This document shows positions 45,159-56,033 of a stretch of 64,000 bases of DNA, in pieces (within the stretch, counting starts at the first letter, position 1; every line of letters starts with the position of its first letter). The DNA is taken from the NCBI RefSeq assembly GCF_029027405.1, contig NZ_CP093396.1:620001-684000 (forward strand), read 5' to 3'. The notes beneath the pieces are model-generated. The model did no database searches, had not been told where the DNA came from, and saw only the letters and a program-made list of their open reading frames with translations. A program made the position numbers and the translations under genes. Source of the DNA: Sulfurimonas sp. GTDB taxonomy: Bacteria > Campylobacterota > Campylobacteria > Campylobacterales > Sulfurimonadaceae.

Positions 45159-46094
45159 TTGGCAACATTTTTAAACTTTGAGGAAAAAATCAAAGGTATT
45201 CAAGAGGATATAATTTCTGCTCGTGTTAGACATGATGAAAAAGCTGTAAAAACTCTTGAAGCAGACTTAGATAAAGCAGTATCAAAAATATTTAATAATT
45301 TAACACCTTTTCAAAAACTTCAATTAGCTCGTCATACTGATAGACCATACGCCTTAGACTATATAAATTTAATAATGCGAGATAAGTATGAGATACATGG
45401 AGATAGACATTTTCGTGATGATGCTGCAATACTTTGCTACTTAGGTTATATAGGTGATGAAAAAGTTATGGTTATTGGTGAACAAAAAGGTCGTGGTACT
45501 AAAAATAAAATAAGAAGAAATTTTGGTATGCCGCATCCTGAAGGGTATAGAAAAGCCCTTCGTGCTGCAAAAATGGCAGAAAAATTTAACATACCTGTTT
45601 TGATGTTAGTTGACACACCTGGTGCATATCCAGGACTTGGAGCAGAAGAAAGAAATCAAAGTGAAGCAATTGCTAGAAACCTTTTAGAATTTTCACAACT
45701 AAATACACAAACAGTAGCTATCGTTATTGGGGAAGGTGGTAGTGGTGGTGCTTTAGCTATAAGTGTTGCTGACAAGTTTGCAATGATGCGTTATTCTGTG
45801 TTTAGTGTTATTTCTCCAGAAGGTTGTTCCGCGATTTTATGGAGTGATCCTACAAAAATTGAAGCAGCTACAAATGCGATGAAAATAACAAGTGAAGACT
45901 TAAAAGGGTTGAATCTTATAGATGATATTGTTAATGAACCACTGATTGGAGCACATAGAGATAAAGAAAAAGCAGCTAATGCTATTTCAGATTACTTTTT
46001 ACAAAGTTTAGAATCTCTTAGAAGTTTGACAGATGAAGAAAGACTTGAAGCTAGATACAACAAACTAACAAGCGTCGGAGCTTACTCAGAGTAA
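45159..46094 (+). CDS. accA: Acetyl-CoA carboxylase carboxyltransferase subunit alpha
   Basis: 311 aa, TTG start directly after the fabF stop, with AAAGGA inside the end of fabF. Shows [55 protein letters not shown] and [11 protein letters not shown], the standard AccA landmarks. Works with AccB, C and D (not in the window) to make malonyl-CoA. Its 3' end overlaps the convergent exonuclease gene by 9 bp. Confidence 0.97.
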   Translation: MATFLNFEEKIKGIQEDIISARVRHDEKAVKTLEADLDKAVSKIFNNLTPFQKLQLARHTDRPYALDYINLIMRDKYEIHGDRHFRDDAAILCYLGYIGDEKVMVIGEQKGRGTKNKIRRNFGMPHPEGYRKALRAAKMAEKFNIPVLMLVDTPGAYPGLGAEERNQSEAIARNLLEFSQLNTQTVAIVIGEGGSGGALAISVADKFAMMRYSVFSVISPEGCSAILWSDPTKIEAATNAMKITSEDLKGLNLIDDIVNEPLIGAHRDKEKAANAISDYFLQSLESLRSLTDEERLEARYNKLTSVGAYSE

Positions 46095-46889
46095 GTCTTC
46101 TTCCTTGATTTTTAAAGGATCAAATTTTGGTCTCTTAAGTCTTTTTGATTCTTTAGAATATTTTATTAAATCCTCAACATATCTTATACTTTTTCCAACA
46201 TTTTTTAGTGACAGCATAAATAATTCATAAGTAGTTAAAACATCACTCATCGCTCTATGGTGCGTAGCATCAGGATGCAAGTTTAGTGCTTCATTTAGAT
46301 AAGATAATGCGTATCTATATGATTCAATAGTCCTTTCAGCTAAAGCTAGTGAACAAAGAGAACGATTTAAAAGAGGTTCTTGCCCGATTTTTTGCATACT
46401 CAAAGAAATAAACTTATAATCAAATTTTACATCATGTGCAATAAAAATACTATCACCTAAAAAAAGCTTAAATTCTGCTAGAACATTCTTTAAAGTTGGA
46501 GCATTTTTTGTATCTTTTGCTGAGATTCCTGTTATTAAAGTTATATGCTCATTTATATCTTTACACTTTACAAGTGATTCAAATCTTTGTATTATTACAC
46601 CATTTACAACTTTAACAGCAGCTATTTCTATGATTTGGTGTTTATCAATTTTAGAACCATTTGTTTCTATATCAACTATGCAAAATTCAGCTTTTTTAAG
46701 AGATATAAACTTTGTTTCAAAGTAAAAATAACCATTTTGTTTAATGATTTTCAAACCTTGTGCATGCCAAAGTTCAAGTGACAGGTCTATATCTTCATTT
46801 ATTTGCCGTTTAAGAGTTTCTAGGCATAAACCTTTAGACTCTAGTTTATGTATGCTTTTTGCGTCTAGGTGCAAATCATTACTTAGCAT
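46086..46889 (-). CDS. DnaQ-like 3'-5' exonuclease (DNA polymerase III epsilon-type)
   Basis: 267 aa. Exo I motif VDIETNGS, Exo II in HDVKFDYKF, and Exo [17 protein letters not shown] (HxAxxD) form a DEDDh nuclease. An N-terminal stretch of about 60 residues precedes the nuclease domain. It may be the polymerase III proofreading subunit or a related RNase T-like nuclease. The start overlaps the end of trpF by 11 bp. Confidence 0.85.
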   Translation of the reverse strand: MLSNDLHLDAKSIHKLESKGLCLETLKRQINEDIDLSLELWHAQGLKIIKQNGYFYFETKFISLKKAEFCIVDIETNGSKIDKHQIIEIAAVKVVNGVIIQRFESLVKCKDINEHITLITGISAKDTKNAPTLKNVLAEFKLFLGDSIFIAHDVKFDYKFISLSMQKIGQEPLLNRSLCSLALAERTIESYRYALSYLNEALNLHPDATHHRAMSDVLTTYELFMLSLKNVGKSIRYVEDLIKYSKESKRLKRPKFDPLKIKEEDLL

Positions 46890-47463
46890 TTGTTATGAAG
46901 TCTTTTACTTTATTTTTGTCTTTAACACCTTTTGAAAGCTCAACACCACTACTAACATCCACGCCATAAAATCCATAACTTTTAAGAGATTCTACATTCA
47001 AAGAATCTAAGCCACCAGCAAGAATAATTTTAGAACAATCAATATTTTTAAACCACTCTAAATTTAATCTTTTACCTTCTCCACCATAAGATTCACAGTA
47101 AGCATCTATGAGCCTGTATTCATCACTAAAGTTTAAAATATCTTGAGCATTTTTTGCTCTAATTACTTTGATATAGGGAACAAAAAGTTGTTCGTAAACT
47201 GAAGAAGGCACTTCAAAATGAAGTTGAGCTAAGGTACATCCTGATTCTTGCATAAAGGAGTTTATAATTTGAGCATCTACATTAACAAAGAGAGCAACTT
47301 TTTCCACAAATGGTGGAAGTTTTGAAATGATTTGTTTAGCATCTAGTGGGGAGATATACCTAGGCGATTTTTCATAAAAAACAAAACCAAGAGCATCCAC
47401 TCCAGCACTTATTGCATCCATAGCATCTTTATATGAGGTAATACCACAGATTTTAACTTTCAT
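46879..47463 (-). CDS. trpF: Phosphoribosylanthranilate isomerase
   Basis: 194 aa TIM-barrel enzyme of tryptophan synthesis. Conserved KICGITSYKDA with the catalytic Cys, DALGFVFYEKSPRYIS, the late ILAGGLDSLNV phosphate site and VDVSSGVE. It stands apart from other trp genes, a dispersed arrangement. Expressed with the exonuclease gene downstream. Confidence 0.94.
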   Translation of the reverse strand: MKVKICGITSYKDAMDAISAGVDALGFVFYEKSPRYISPLDAKQIISKLPPFVEKVALFVNVDAQIINSFMQESGCTLAQLHFEVPSSVYEQLFVPYIKVIRAKNAQDILNFSDEYRLIDAYCESYGGEGKRLNLEWFKNIDCSKIILAGGLDSLNVESLKSYGFYGVDVSSGVELSKGVKDKNKVKDFITNAK

Positions 47464-47552
47464 GATTGCGCCTCATTTTTTAGCAACAAAGTCACTAAAA
47501 AATTCCTATCACTAAAGCTACGGCTATTGCCGTGAGGTTATTATATGTCATA

Positions 47553-48197
47553 TTAAATTTGTAAACTTTTTATAGCTTCTTTTTTAGAGTTATGTTTAAA
47601 TATATAATTTCCAGCAACAACAATATCAACACCAACATCTTTAAGTCCTTGAATATTTTTATCGTTTACTCCGCCATCAACTTCTATGAGACAATTTGGA
47701 TTAAGTTTATTTCTCATATCGTTTAATTTAGATGCTTTTGGTATTACACTTTCTATGAAACTTTGTCCACCAAAACCAGGATTAACACTCATAAGTAAAA
47801 CCATATCTAAGTCTTGTAGTAAGTATTCTATAGATTCTGGTGGCGTGTGAGGATTTAAAACAATTGCAGGTTTAATGCCAAGTGAACGGATTTTTTGTAT
47901 CAGTCTGTGAGGATGTTTTTCTTCTTCTATATGAAAAGATATATACTTTGGTTTTAAGGGTGCAAAAAGTTCAACAAAAAAAGTATTGTTTTGAACCATA
48001 AGGTGAATATCGAGAGGTTTAGTTGCACATTTAGCTATGGAGGAAACTACAATTGGACCAATTGTTAAGTTAGGCACAAAATGGCCATCCATAACATCTA
48101 CATGAACTAAATCACAACCTGAATTACAGATTTCTTCAACATCTCTTTGAAGATTACCAAAGTCTGCCGATAAAACACTAGGAGCTACTTTTATCAT
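47553..48197 (-). CDS. rpe: Ribulose-phosphate 3-epimerase
   Basis: 214 aa TIM-barrel metal enzyme. Motifs VAPSVLSADFGNL, HVDVMDGHFVPNLTIGP, SFHIEEEKHP, MSVNPGFGGQSF and EVDGGVND are all present. Acts in the pentose phosphate route. Minus-strand group with the signalling genes upstream. Confidence 0.96.
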   Translation of the reverse strand: MIKVAPSVLSADFGNLQRDVEEICNSGCDLVHVDVMDGHFVPNLTIGPIVVSSIAKCATKPLDIHLMVQNNTFFVELFAPLKPKYISFHIEEEKHPHRLIQKIRSLGIKPAIVLNPHTPPESIEYLLQDLDMVLLMSVNPGFGGQSFIESVIPKASKLNDMRNKLNPNCLIEVDGGVNDKNIQGLKDVGVDIVVAGNYIFKHNSKKEAIKSLQI

Positions 48198-48244
48198 TAC
48201 ATTACCTCTATATTTAATAAGCGAATTATATCAAAAAATAGCCT

Positions 48245-49639
48245 TTATCTAGTTAAGAAAAATAAAAACTTATCGTTATTAAATTCTAAATCTACTTGCA
48301 CACCTTTCCTATCTTCTATTACTTCCAATAAACTATCAACATCATTATAAGTTCTTGGCAGTGTAATATCAACACTAATATTTTCATTAGAGAGCATAGT
48401 TTTGATTTTACCACCAATAATATTTACAAGTTCTGCAAGTGTATCAAGAATAAGTTCAATATCATCAGTCTTTTCACTAATAAGAAGTTCACAAGCTTTT
48501 TTGGCAATATCTTTTGGAAAAATCAAAATGACCATGCCGTCTAAATCTCCATAATAACCAATAGAACTTGCTATCTTGTTGTCTTTTTCGATTATTTTTA
48601 TCTCATTTATTTGAGCAGATTGTTTAACTGCTTTTGAGTTTGTCATCATCTCTATTGTTTGGACTGTAGCATCTATAAATCTTGGTAGTTCGGTAACTAA
48701 TTGTTTAGTAAGTACTCTTATCTTTGGGTTATTTGCGGCACTACTAGCCCCGAGTTCTTTTAAGAGCTCTTTATTTTGTAAAATATCATCCATTTGATTA
48801 TAAAAAAGAATACCGGAGTCTTCAAGATTTTCTTTAAAAGTATTAGGTGTTTTTTCAAAAGACAGACCTACAAAACAAACAGAAGCATTAAATTCTGCAG
48901 CTGAACTAGCGAGTCTTGAAAAAAAGTTCATTGCATGAACATTCATACTAATCACTTTATAGGCATCAAATATAAATAGTCTAAAGCCAACATTTAAAGA
49001 GTTGTTATGATATTCTATGTTGAATTTGTTCCCAATTTCTGCATCTAAAAAGGATGATATTGTATAGATTATAGCATTCCCTGTTACTCTTGTTGCAATT
49101 TTTTGCCCCATTTGCCCAAGAAAAGTATTTTCTATTATAAGGTCATAAGCTTCTTTATTTTGTGCTTTTTCTATGAATTCTTTTTCACTTTGCGCTATAA
49201 CTGGGTTGTGTCCATTATCATGAAGTTCAATAGCCATTGCCGAGCGTTGTGATTTATCGTCGCTGTAAAGTAAAATATTTTTACTTTTATTTTTAAAACT
49301 AGAAGAAAAGAGTAAAGCAATTTCTTTTGATTTAAATAGAGAAAAATTTAACTCATCTTTGTAAAATACTTTAATAGCATTATATTTTTTTTCATCATAG
49401 TCACAAAAACCAACCGCTACATTATTAGCATGACGAACTTTGGCAAAAATTTTCATGAAAATATCAAGACCATTTTTATTGAAAAAAACAACTTTCTTAA
49501 GAGATACTAAAATCATATCTACTTTTAAATCAGTAGTTGCATTTATATCTTCTAAACTTAAAAATGATTCACCACTGCCACCATCTAAAAAGCCTTGTGG
49601 CGTGAATATACCTATTCCATCTTTGAGAAGTGCTCTCAT
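48245..49639 (-). CDS. STAS-like / CheX-like signalling protein
   Basis: 464 aa. Residues 1 to about 110 look like a STAS-type fold (GIGIFTPQGFLDG, MILVSLKKVVFFNKNGLDIF). The middle (about 115-300) has a receiver-like feel (NILLYSDDKSQRSAMAIELHDNG) but lacks clear phospho-acceptor features. The last 150 residues resemble CheX/CheC phosphatases, with the E-x2-N-x3-G pattern in ELVNIIGGKIK. A role in dephosphorylating CheY-P or in adaptation is plausible. It overlaps the HDOD gene by 4 bp, so the two act in one operon. Confidence 0.65.
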   Translation of the reverse strand: MRALLKDGIGIFTPQGFLDGGSGESFLSLEDINATTDLKVDMILVSLKKVVFFNKNGLDIFMKIFAKVRHANNVAVGFCDYDEKKYNAIKVFYKDELNFSLFKSKEIALLFSSSFKNKSKNILLYSDDKSQRSAMAIELHDNGHNPVIAQSEKEFIEKAQNKEAYDLIIENTFLGQMGQKIATRVTGNAIIYTISSFLDAEIGNKFNIEYHNNSLNVGFRLFIFDAYKVISMNVHAMNFFSRLASSAAEFNASVCFVGLSFEKTPNTFKENLEDSGILFYNQMDDILQNKELLKELGASSAANNPKIRVLTKQLVTELPRFIDATVQTIEMMTNSKAVKQSAQINEIKIIEKDNKIASSIGYYGDLDGMVILIFPKDIAKKACELLISEKTDDIELILDTLAELVNIIGGKIKTMLSNENISVDITLPRTYNDVDSLLEVIEDRKGVQVDLEFNNDKFLFFLTR

Positions 49640-50433
49640 GATACTTCCATTAGCGCTGCAAAGTCTTCATATATATCATCTATATAATCTACTTGAAAAT
49701 TAATAAAATCATTTAGTCCGGCTTCTATAAATATAGGTTTAGATAACTCATAAAATAGTAATAGATGCATCCATTTGCCAAGTTTGTTAAGCTCTTCGTT
49801 TTGAGATGGGTTTATTCCAGATGATGCTTGTATGATTTCTGCAATTTCTTGTGGCATCTCCCATTTTTTTGATATTTGTTCACAAATATCAAAAATTCCG
49901 ATTCCACTTAATCGTGTTAAGATTGTGTTGTAGTCGAGATTTTTTGCACTTCTTAAAATAGTGACATCTTGTATCTTTTCACAAAATAGAGCTTCGGTAA
50001 TAATGATGCTTGCAGGTAGTAAACTAATAGAAGCACTTATGTTTTTGTCTTCAATCTTCAGGTGCTTTAAAATAATTTCCCAGTTTATAGAAAGTCTAGC
50101 TTGAAGTTCATGAAAAACTCTAGTGTTTAATTTAAAAAGGATCCATTTAGCTGGACTTAATAGCGTAGTCATATAATTATAAACACTTTGTTGAGCGCCA
50201 GATAGACCGAGTATACCAAAAATTTGAGAAACATTATTTACTTTATTCGCAAAACCGTAAATAGGTTTATTTACTAAGTCCCTCAGATAGCAAGCAAGGG
50301 CATGGTCACTTTGTGCCATTTTTGAAGCTTTTGCAAGTTCGCCATTGTTTAAAAAAGTCAAGGTATCTCTTAGCACCTTGGGGCTTGGTGGAATTTTGTC
50401 TATATATGAATCAATTTGTTCTTGTGTAATCAT
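49636..50433 (-). CDS. HDOD-domain signalling protein
   Basis: 265 aa. The opening SYIDKIPPSPKVLRDTLTFLN and the helical core (LARDL-type helix, NNVSQIFGILGLSGAQQSV) fit the HDOD family, catalytically dead relatives of HD phosphohydrolases used in motility and c-di-GMP circuits. It is first in the minus-strand group and coupled to the CheX-like gene (ATGA overlap). Confidence 0.8.
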   Translation of the reverse strand: MITQEQIDSYIDKIPPSPKVLRDTLTFLNNGELAKASKMAQSDHALACYLRDLVNKPIYGFANKVNNVSQIFGILGLSGAQQSVYNYMTTLLSPAKWILFKLNTRVFHELQARLSINWEIILKHLKIEDKNISASISLLPASIIITEALFCEKIQDVTILRSAKNLDYNTILTRLSGIGIFDICEQISKKWEMPQEIAEIIQASSGINPSQNEELNKLGKWMHLLLFYELSKPIFIEAGLNDFINFQVDYIDDIYEDFAALMEVS

Positions 50434-50527
50434 AAATGCATTTTAGCTTTTATATAATAAAATAATTATTAAAAAAGCATAATTGGTTAAAAAAGTACCT
50501 TTAAGCTGAAGTTTTGCTTCAAGTAGA

Positions 50528-50533
50528 TATAAT
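50528..50533 (+). promoter_or_regulatory. -10 box of rpmB
   Basis: TATAAT located 36 bp before the rpmB ATG. A small inverted repeat (TGAAG-TTTTG-CTTCA) sits just upstream at 50507-50521. Confidence 0.6.
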
Positions 50534-50569
50534 TCGCAACTTTAAAAACCTAAACTAAGGAAGCTGATT

Positions 50570-50758
50570 ATGGCAAGAAGATGTGCTATTAGTGGCAAAG
50601 GCCCTATGAGTGGAAACAATGTTTCTCATGCAAAAAACAGAACAAAGCGTCGTTTTTTATTAAACCTAAGAACAGTGCGTATCACATTAGAAGATGGTAC
50701 TACGAAAAAAATTAAAATCTCTGCAAGAGAGTTACGCACACTTAAGAAGAACTCGTAA
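50570..50758 (+). CDS. rpmB: 50S ribosomal protein L28
   Basis: 62 aa, basic, starting [20 protein letters not shown] and containing [12 protein letters not shown], the family hallmark. Normal length for this phylum. AAGGAA ribosome site. Followed after 18 bp by the potassium-channel gene. Confidence 0.97.
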   Translation: MARRCAISGKGPMSGNNVSHAKNRTKRRFLLNLRTVRITLEDGTTKKIKISARELRTLKKNS

Positions 50759-50776
50759 CGAGAATAGGAAACTAAA

Positions 50777-51907
50777 TTGGATCTTTTACAAAGGATTCGC
50801 ACCTTCCTACATTGGGAGTCATCTCCCGAACCAGAGGTAAAGCTTCTTCCTGAACTTTACTCTCACCTCAAAGCATTTCGTTTACCCCTAATTTTAACAG
50901 TACTTATAATGCTCGCCGGAACAATGGGCTATGTAATTATCGATGATTTTACATTGATGGACGCTATTTATCAAACAGGTATTACGTTTACTACCGTAGG
51001 ATTTGGGGAGATGGCTCCGATTTCAAATGCAGGTAGAATTTTTACTATTACATTAGTTATTGCAGGGTTTGCCATTTTTTCTAGTGCTATAGGTATTTTA
51101 GTAGCAGAGTTAAATAGAGGGACAATAGTTGCCATTTTAAAGGAGCGAAGAATGTTATATAAAATAGCAAGGTTAAAAAAGCATTTTGTTGTTTGTTATC
51201 ATAACGATTATACTCTTGAAGTTACAAAACAGTTAAAAGCCAATCATATTCCTTTTGTTGTAGTTGACCCAAGAGAAGAGATTCATGAGTGGGCGATTGA
51301 GCATAATTATCCTCAATACTTAAAAGCAGAGCCACATGCTGAACTCTCTATGTTAAAAGCTCACTTAGCATCTGCAAAGGGTCTAATAACTCTTTCTGAT
51401 TCAATAGCAGATAACATTGCTTTGATAGCATCAGTAAGACTTTTTGAAAAAGAGCATTTTTTACCAAGACCATATTATGTTATCTCAGCTGCTGAGTCTA
51501 TGAGTGATGTAGAAAAACTAAAAAAACTTGGTGCTGATACAGTTGTTTCTCCAACTAAACTTACCGCTCAAAGAGTTAGTGCTGTTGCCGCAAGACCAGA
51601 TATGCAAAATCTTTTAGAAGAGTTTCTATATAAGAGTGATAATCCACTTGACATGGAAGAGGTAGAAGTTCCAAAGTACAGTTGGGCAGTTCTTAAAAAG
51701 CTAAAAGAGACACATATTCGTCAAATAACAAATACTTCTGTGATTGGTATAACTAAAAAAGATGGTAAATTTGTATCGATGCCAAAGGGTGATGTCCTGA
51801 TTACAAGTGAGTGTAAGTTACTTATCATTGGAACACAGCGTGACATAACTACAACTAAAGAATTACTCAGAAGAAGAGATAAACCTAGAGAGATGAGATT
51901 TGTATAA
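50777..51907 (+). CDS. Potassium channel protein with RCK (TrkA-N) domain
   Basis: 376 aa, TTG start. Two TM helices (about residues 35-56 and 84-110) flank the selectivity filter TTVGFGE. This is followed by a Rossmann-type RCK domain ([27 protein letters not shown]) and a C-terminal RCK_C-like lobe. The filter is TVGFG, the ordinary K+ signature. Likely K+ flux regulated by a nucleotide or ion. The end overlaps argJ by 8 bp. Confidence 0.9.
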   Translation: MDLLQRIRTFLHWESSPEPEVKLLPELYSHLKAFRLPLILTVLIMLAGTMGYVIIDDFTLMDAIYQTGITFTTVGFGEMAPISNAGRIFTITLVIAGFAIFSSAIGILVAELNRGTIVAILKERRMLYKIARLKKHFVVCYHNDYTLEVTKQLKANHIPFVVVDPREEIHEWAIEHNYPQYLKAEPHAELSMLKAHLASAKGLITLSDSIADNIALIASVRLFEKEHFLPRPYYVISAAESMSDVEKLKKLGADTVVSPTKLTAQRVSAVAARPDMQNLLEEFLYKSDNPLDMEEVEVPKYSWAVLKKLKETHIRQITNTSVIGITKKDGKFVSMPKGDVLITSECKLLIIGTQRDITTTKELLRRRDKPREMRFV

Positions 51908-53075
51908 GATTGTTCAAACAACTGCTGGTGTATGCTCTTCAAAAGGTTTTTTTGCGGATGGTGTAAGCGCAGGGCTAAAGTCAGAGAATGCACTTGATAT
52001 AGCTTTTATATATAGTGATACTGAGTGTGAAGTGGCATCTGTATTTACAACAAATAAAATGTATGCAGCTCCTATAAAACACTTTAGAGCAAAGGGTAAC
52101 TTTAAAACAAATTTTGTTTTAATAAATTCTAAAAATGCAAATGCAATGACAGGAAAAGCTGGGTTTGATGATATTGATGAAATATTAAGTAATTGTTCTA
52201 GTATGATTAATCCGATTATGAGTTCAACTGGTGTTATCGGTGTTAGACTTCCAAAACAAAAAATTATAGATGGAATTAAGCTTTTTGATTTTACAAAGAA
52301 AGAGTCAAGTCGAGCGTCTAGAGCCATAATGACAACAGATTCTTTTTCAAAAGAAATTGCTTTAGAAGTTGAACTTGATGATGGTAGTTCTTTTTCTATT
52401 GGTGCTATGGCGAAAGGTGCGGGTATGATAAACCCAGCAATGGCGACTATGTTATGTTTTATAAGCACAGATGCAGATGTTCACAAAGGAGAGATGCAAG
52501 AGATACTAGATGAAGTTACAAAAACAACTTTTAATGCTATAAGCGTTGATGGAGACACTTCTACTAATGATACCGTTTTGCTACTAAGCAATGCAAAAAG
52601 TGGAGCGTATGATAAAGAAGCTTTTAAAGAAGCACTTTTTAAAGTTATGCATTTTTTAGCTCTGGAGATGCTAAGAGATGGAGAAGGTGCAACTAAACTT
52701 GTTACATATAAGGTAAGCGGTGCAAAAAATGATAAAGAAGCTGAAATAGTAGCAAAGACTCTTTCAGATTCATTACTTGTAAAAACGGCTCTTTATGGTG
52801 AAGACCCAAACTGGGGTAGAATAGCATCTACTGTTGGAGCAAGTGGAGTTGAGACTTATGAAGAAAAACTAAAAATTTCTTTTGATAATCATTGTGTTTA
52901 TGACAAAGGAGAACTTTATTTTGATGAAGAAATGGAGAAAAAATGTGCCATTGTTATGGGACATAAAAAATTTACAATATCATGCGATTTAGGTGTAGGT
53001 GAAGGAAGCTTTAAATCTTACGGTTGTGACTTAGGGCATGAGTATGTAAATATTAATGCCGATTATAGAACTTAG
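51900..53075 (+). CDS. argJ: Glutamate N-acetyltransferase / amino-acid N-acetyltransferase
   Basis: 391 aa. The self-cleavage and catalytic site is the threonine in [37 protein letters not shown]-like (DGEGATKL) and NWGRI motifs are all typical. It makes N-acetylglutamate by transfer from N-acetylornithine in arginine synthesis. The start is TTG at 51900, inside the end of the channel gene. Confidence 0.95.
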   Translation: MYKIVQTTAGVCSSKGFFADGVSAGLKSENALDIAFIYSDTECEVASVFTTNKMYAAPIKHFRAKGNFKTNFVLINSKNANAMTGKAGFDDIDEILSNCSSMINPIMSSTGVIGVRLPKQKIIDGIKLFDFTKKESSRASRAIMTTDSFSKEIALEVELDDGSSFSIGAMAKGAGMINPAMATMLCFISTDADVHKGEMQEILDEVTKTTFNAISVDGDTSTNDTVLLLSNAKSGAYDKEAFKEALFKVMHFLALEMLRDGEGATKLVTYKVSGAKNDKEAEIVAKTLSDSLLVKTALYGEDPNWGRIASTVGASGVETYEEKLKISFDNHCVYDKGELYFDEEMEKKCAIVMGHKKFTISCDLGVGEGSFKSYGCDLGHEYVNINADYRT

Positions 53076-53161
53076 ATAAGAAAATTTGAATCTCCTCAAG
53101 CAAAAGAAAAATATAATATTGAATCCTCAAAAAACTAAGAAATAAAAAATTATTACTAAAG

Positions 53162-53379
53162 ATAAAAGAAGCCTGCAAAGAATCCAATGGAATTTATGTA
53201 TATAGAAATATTCATAAAGATTTATAAGAACATAATATTATTCTTAGCGTGAGTAGACGAGGTAATTGTTATGATAATGCAGTTGTAGAAAGCTTCTTGC
53301 GCGAAACCTGACCTTGGGTACAAGACAATTAAAAAAGTATTGTTAACTGACTGAATAAATGTCTCTAAAATAGGGGACA
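53162..53379 (+). pseudogene. Decayed IS3-family transposase fragment
   Basis: In the 597-bp gap between argJ and the next receptor. 53162-53227 reads KEACKESNGIYVYRNIHKDL then stop, and 53237-53311 reads SVSRRGNCYDNAVVESFLRET then stop. Both match the second ORF of IS3/IS51-type elements (the catalytic E is in VVESF), with a large internal deletion between them. A TGTCTCTAAAATAGGGGACA end-like sequence follows at 53360-53379. It is unrelated to the 1336-bp element of the array. The rest of the gap (53380-53672) is AT-rich leader with no gene that I can see. Confidence 0.75.
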
Positions 53380-53672
53380 TTTTAGATCGACTAAATATTT
53401 TTGCTTACATACTTATTGTTTTACTATTATATGCATAAACTAATAAAGTTGAATCTGATTTAAAGTAAAATATTTTAGGCTGAGAAGTACTTGAAAGTAC
53501 TGTATAGTAATGGTTAGAAAGGGTTAGAAAGGGTTTATTCATAAACTATGAATAGCAACTTTTAATTCTTATTTAGGTTATTCACGATATCTGTTAAATT
53601 AATCTTGTAAATATTTTTTTAAAATGTTAGAATGTATATGAGAAGAATCAGTTAGCTTGTTCAGCGAGTTCA

Positions 53673-55391
53673 ATGTTAAAAAAGGTTTTTTTGAAGTTTA
53701 ATAAAATAATTGTTATGAAGGATATTAAGTTGAAATTAGTTAGAAAAATACAAGTTAGTTTTATTGCAATAGTAATGATCGTCTCTGTGCAATCATGGGT
53801 TACTTACAATGGTATATCTTCTATTGGTTTAGAGATTGAAGAGATTGCTGATTATCAAGTTCCATTAAATACTTTAGTGATGGAACTTGAAAAAGATATA
53901 CTTAAAGAAGAAGTATTAACTTACAAACTTCTCTTTTATTCCAATAATATTCATTCTGAAGAATTTATTAAAATAGAGAATGAAATAGATGCTATTGAAA
54001 AAGAGACAGATAAAAATTTAAAAGATGTTTTAGTCGTTTTATCTAAAGCTATTTCTCATTCGCACGAAGAAGAAGTAAGAGTTAAATACCAAGAACTAAA
54101 GCATAAATTTAAGCAGATAAAGATGCAGCAAAAAAAGTTTGAAAGTATACTAAAAGAACTTGAACATGATCTTTCAAATACAAAACATGATAAAAAAGAT
54201 GAGCACATAAAAAGCATTGAGAATCTTCTTCATGAGATGGATAAAGAGATAACTAAAGTGACTTTTATAATGGAACATCTTTTAGAAAAATCAACTCATC
54301 AAGCGCTTGAAGATGAAAAGAGTGTCCTTAACATATTAAGTGTGATTTTTATTGCCATATTTATATTCTTATGTGTTGTTGGGTATCTTATTACATCTCA
54401 ATTTACAAGAGCTATATCAAGCATAGAAGTTTATATAAGGGATATATCTAAAAATAATGACTTAAGCAAAAAACTAGAGGTAGCAACAAATGATGAAGTT
54501 GGTATTATGGCACAACACCTTAATGCTTTAATCTTTTCTTTAAGAGATGTAATTAGTGATACTAAGAACACATCTGATGAGAATGCTTCTATAGCTCACG
54601 AACTCTCAACAACATCATTAAGTGTTGGAAATAAGGTCGAAGAATCGGTTATCATAGTTGAAAGTGTTACTTCTCATGCAAGAGAAGTTCAAAATGAGAT
54701 AGTAAGTGTTGTAGGAAAAGCACACGCTAGCAAAGAAGATATTATGAAGGCAAATGAAAACTTGGAATCTGCGAGAAATGATGTGATATCTTTAACTTCA
54801 AAAGTTAAAGAAACAGCTGAGACTGAAGCTGAACTTGCTCAAAGCATGGAAACTCTCTCCAGTGAAGCGGCTGAAGTAAAAAATATTTTAGTTGTTATTG
54901 TAGATATTGCCGAGCAAACAAATCTATTAGCATTAAATGCAGCTATTGAAGCAGCCCGTGCTGGTGAACATGGGCGTGGATTTGCTGTCGTTGCCGATGA
55001 AGTTAGAAAACTTGCAGAGAGAACGCAAAAAACTTTAAGTGAGATAAATGTGACTATCAGCGCAGTAGTTCAGTCAATTAATGATGCTTCTATTCAAATG
55101 AATACAAACTCTGAGGAGATTCAAGAACTTGCAACTCTTGCGCAAGGAGTAGAGAATAAAATTAATTCAACAGCAACAATAGTAAATAAAGCCGTTCATG
55201 CTATTGGAAGAACAGTGCACGATTTTGAATCTACAGGCAATAGTATTAAAATTATCACAACAAAAGTAGAAGAGATAAATAATCTCTCATCTAGCAACGC
55301 AAGAAGTGTAGAAGAAATAGCAACAGCGGCTGAACATTTAAATAGGATGACTGAAGAATTAAATGGGAAATTGGAAACATTTCGTATATAA
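53673..55391 (+). CDS. Methyl-accepting chemotaxis protein with a four-helix-type sensor
   Basis: 572 aa from the first ATG; a second ATG at 53715 ([16 protein letters not shown]) would give a more usual N-terminus, and neither has a strong ribosome site. TM1 at about 28-50. The charged helical periplasmic region (about 51-218) has His/Glu/Lys-rich stretches ([16 protein letters not shown]) and looks like a 4-helix bundle. TM2 at about 220-243, then HAMP, then the signalling hairpin ([20 protein letters not shown]). Histidine-rich patches might bind metal; this is speculative. Confidence 0.9.
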   Translation: MLKKVFLKFNKIIVMKDIKLKLVRKIQVSFIAIVMIVSVQSWVTYNGISSIGLEIEEIADYQVPLNTLVMELEKDILKEEVLTYKLLFYSNNIHSEEFIKIENEIDAIEKETDKNLKDVLVVLSKAISHSHEEEVRVKYQELKHKFKQIKMQQKKFESILKELEHDLSNTKHDKKDEHIKSIENLLHEMDKEITKVTFIMEHLLEKSTHQALEDEKSVLNILSVIFIAIFIFLCVVGYLITSQFTRAISSIEVYIRDISKNNDLSKKLEVATNDEVGIMAQHLNALIFSLRDVISDTKNTSDENASIAHELSTTSLSVGNKVEESVIIVESVTSHAREVQNEIVSVVGKAHASKEDIMKANENLESARNDVISLTSKVKETAETEAELAQSMETLSSEAAEVKNILVVIVDIAEQTNLLALNAAIEAARAGEHGRGFAVVADEVRKLAERTQKTLSEINVTISAVVQSINDASIQMNTNSEEIQELATLAQGVENKINSTATIVNKAVHAIGRTVHDFESTGNSIKIITTKVEEINNLSSSNARSVEEIATAAEHLNRMTEELNGKLETFRI

Positions 55392-55411
55392 GTTATTTCA
55401 CTTTTTAGAAC

Positions 55412-56023
55412 TTAACTGAGTTTTGGAAGTTGCCACTCTTTTTTAAACGCTATTAGTCTTAATAGTATAGAAAAGATGGCTACTATTAAAATACTCATTT
55501 CATTTAAATAACCAAGCATCTCAAAACTAGCTAGGGCAAGTGCAACTATTACCGCTATAGAACCGTAAAAATCACTTATCAAAACTGTTGGAACTTGGTT
55601 TATCATTATATCTCTTGTTACTCCACCACCAACTGCGGTAATAAAACTAAGAACAACTATTCCAAAAAAATTATACTCTGCATTTATTGCTAAAAGTGCG
55701 CCCGTAATACTAAAAGCTACTAGACCTATGGTATCACTTACGACAAAAATTAACTTTTGTTCAATGGACGGTTTTTTATATATTTTAAATATATAAGCAA
55801 TAAAGATAGTGGATGTAAGTGTGAGAGCAGGGTATATAGAGCTAAAAGCAAAAGGAGTTGAGCTAAGTATGGCATCTCTTATAATCCCTCCACCAAGAGC
55901 AGTTAATGCAGAAGCTATGAACACACCTAAAATATCTAGTTTATTTTTAACACCAATCAAGAAGCCACTTATAGCAAAAGCAATTATCCCAATAATATCA
56001 GCAAATATGAAAAATTCTGGCAT
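55412..56023 (-). CDS. TRIC / UPF0126 family membrane protein (YicG-like)
   Basis: 203 aa with about seven hydrophobic segments and two internal repeats, each with the glycine signature: ALGGGIIRDAI near residue 43 and AVGGGVTRDIM near 127. Bacterial TRIC homologues form trimeric cation channels; the physiological ion here is unknown. Separated from the gamma carbonic anhydrase gene by 10 bp. Confidence 0.87.
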   Translation of the reverse strand: MPEFFIFADIIGIIAFAISGFLIGVKNKLDILGVFIASALTALGGGIIRDAILSSTPFAFSSIYPALTLTSTIFIAYIFKIYKKPSIEQKLIFVVSDTIGLVAFSITGALLAINAEYNFFGIVVLSFITAVGGGVTRDIMINQVPTVLISDFYGSIAVIVALALASFEMLGYLNEMSILIVAIFSILLRLIAFKKEWQLPKLS

Positions 56024-56033
56024 CTATATTAAG

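Noticed and set aside
51914-52468. 184-codon minus-strand ORF inside argJ
   Set aside because: argJ has all family motifs on the plus strand; the antisense frame shows no domain or ribosome site.
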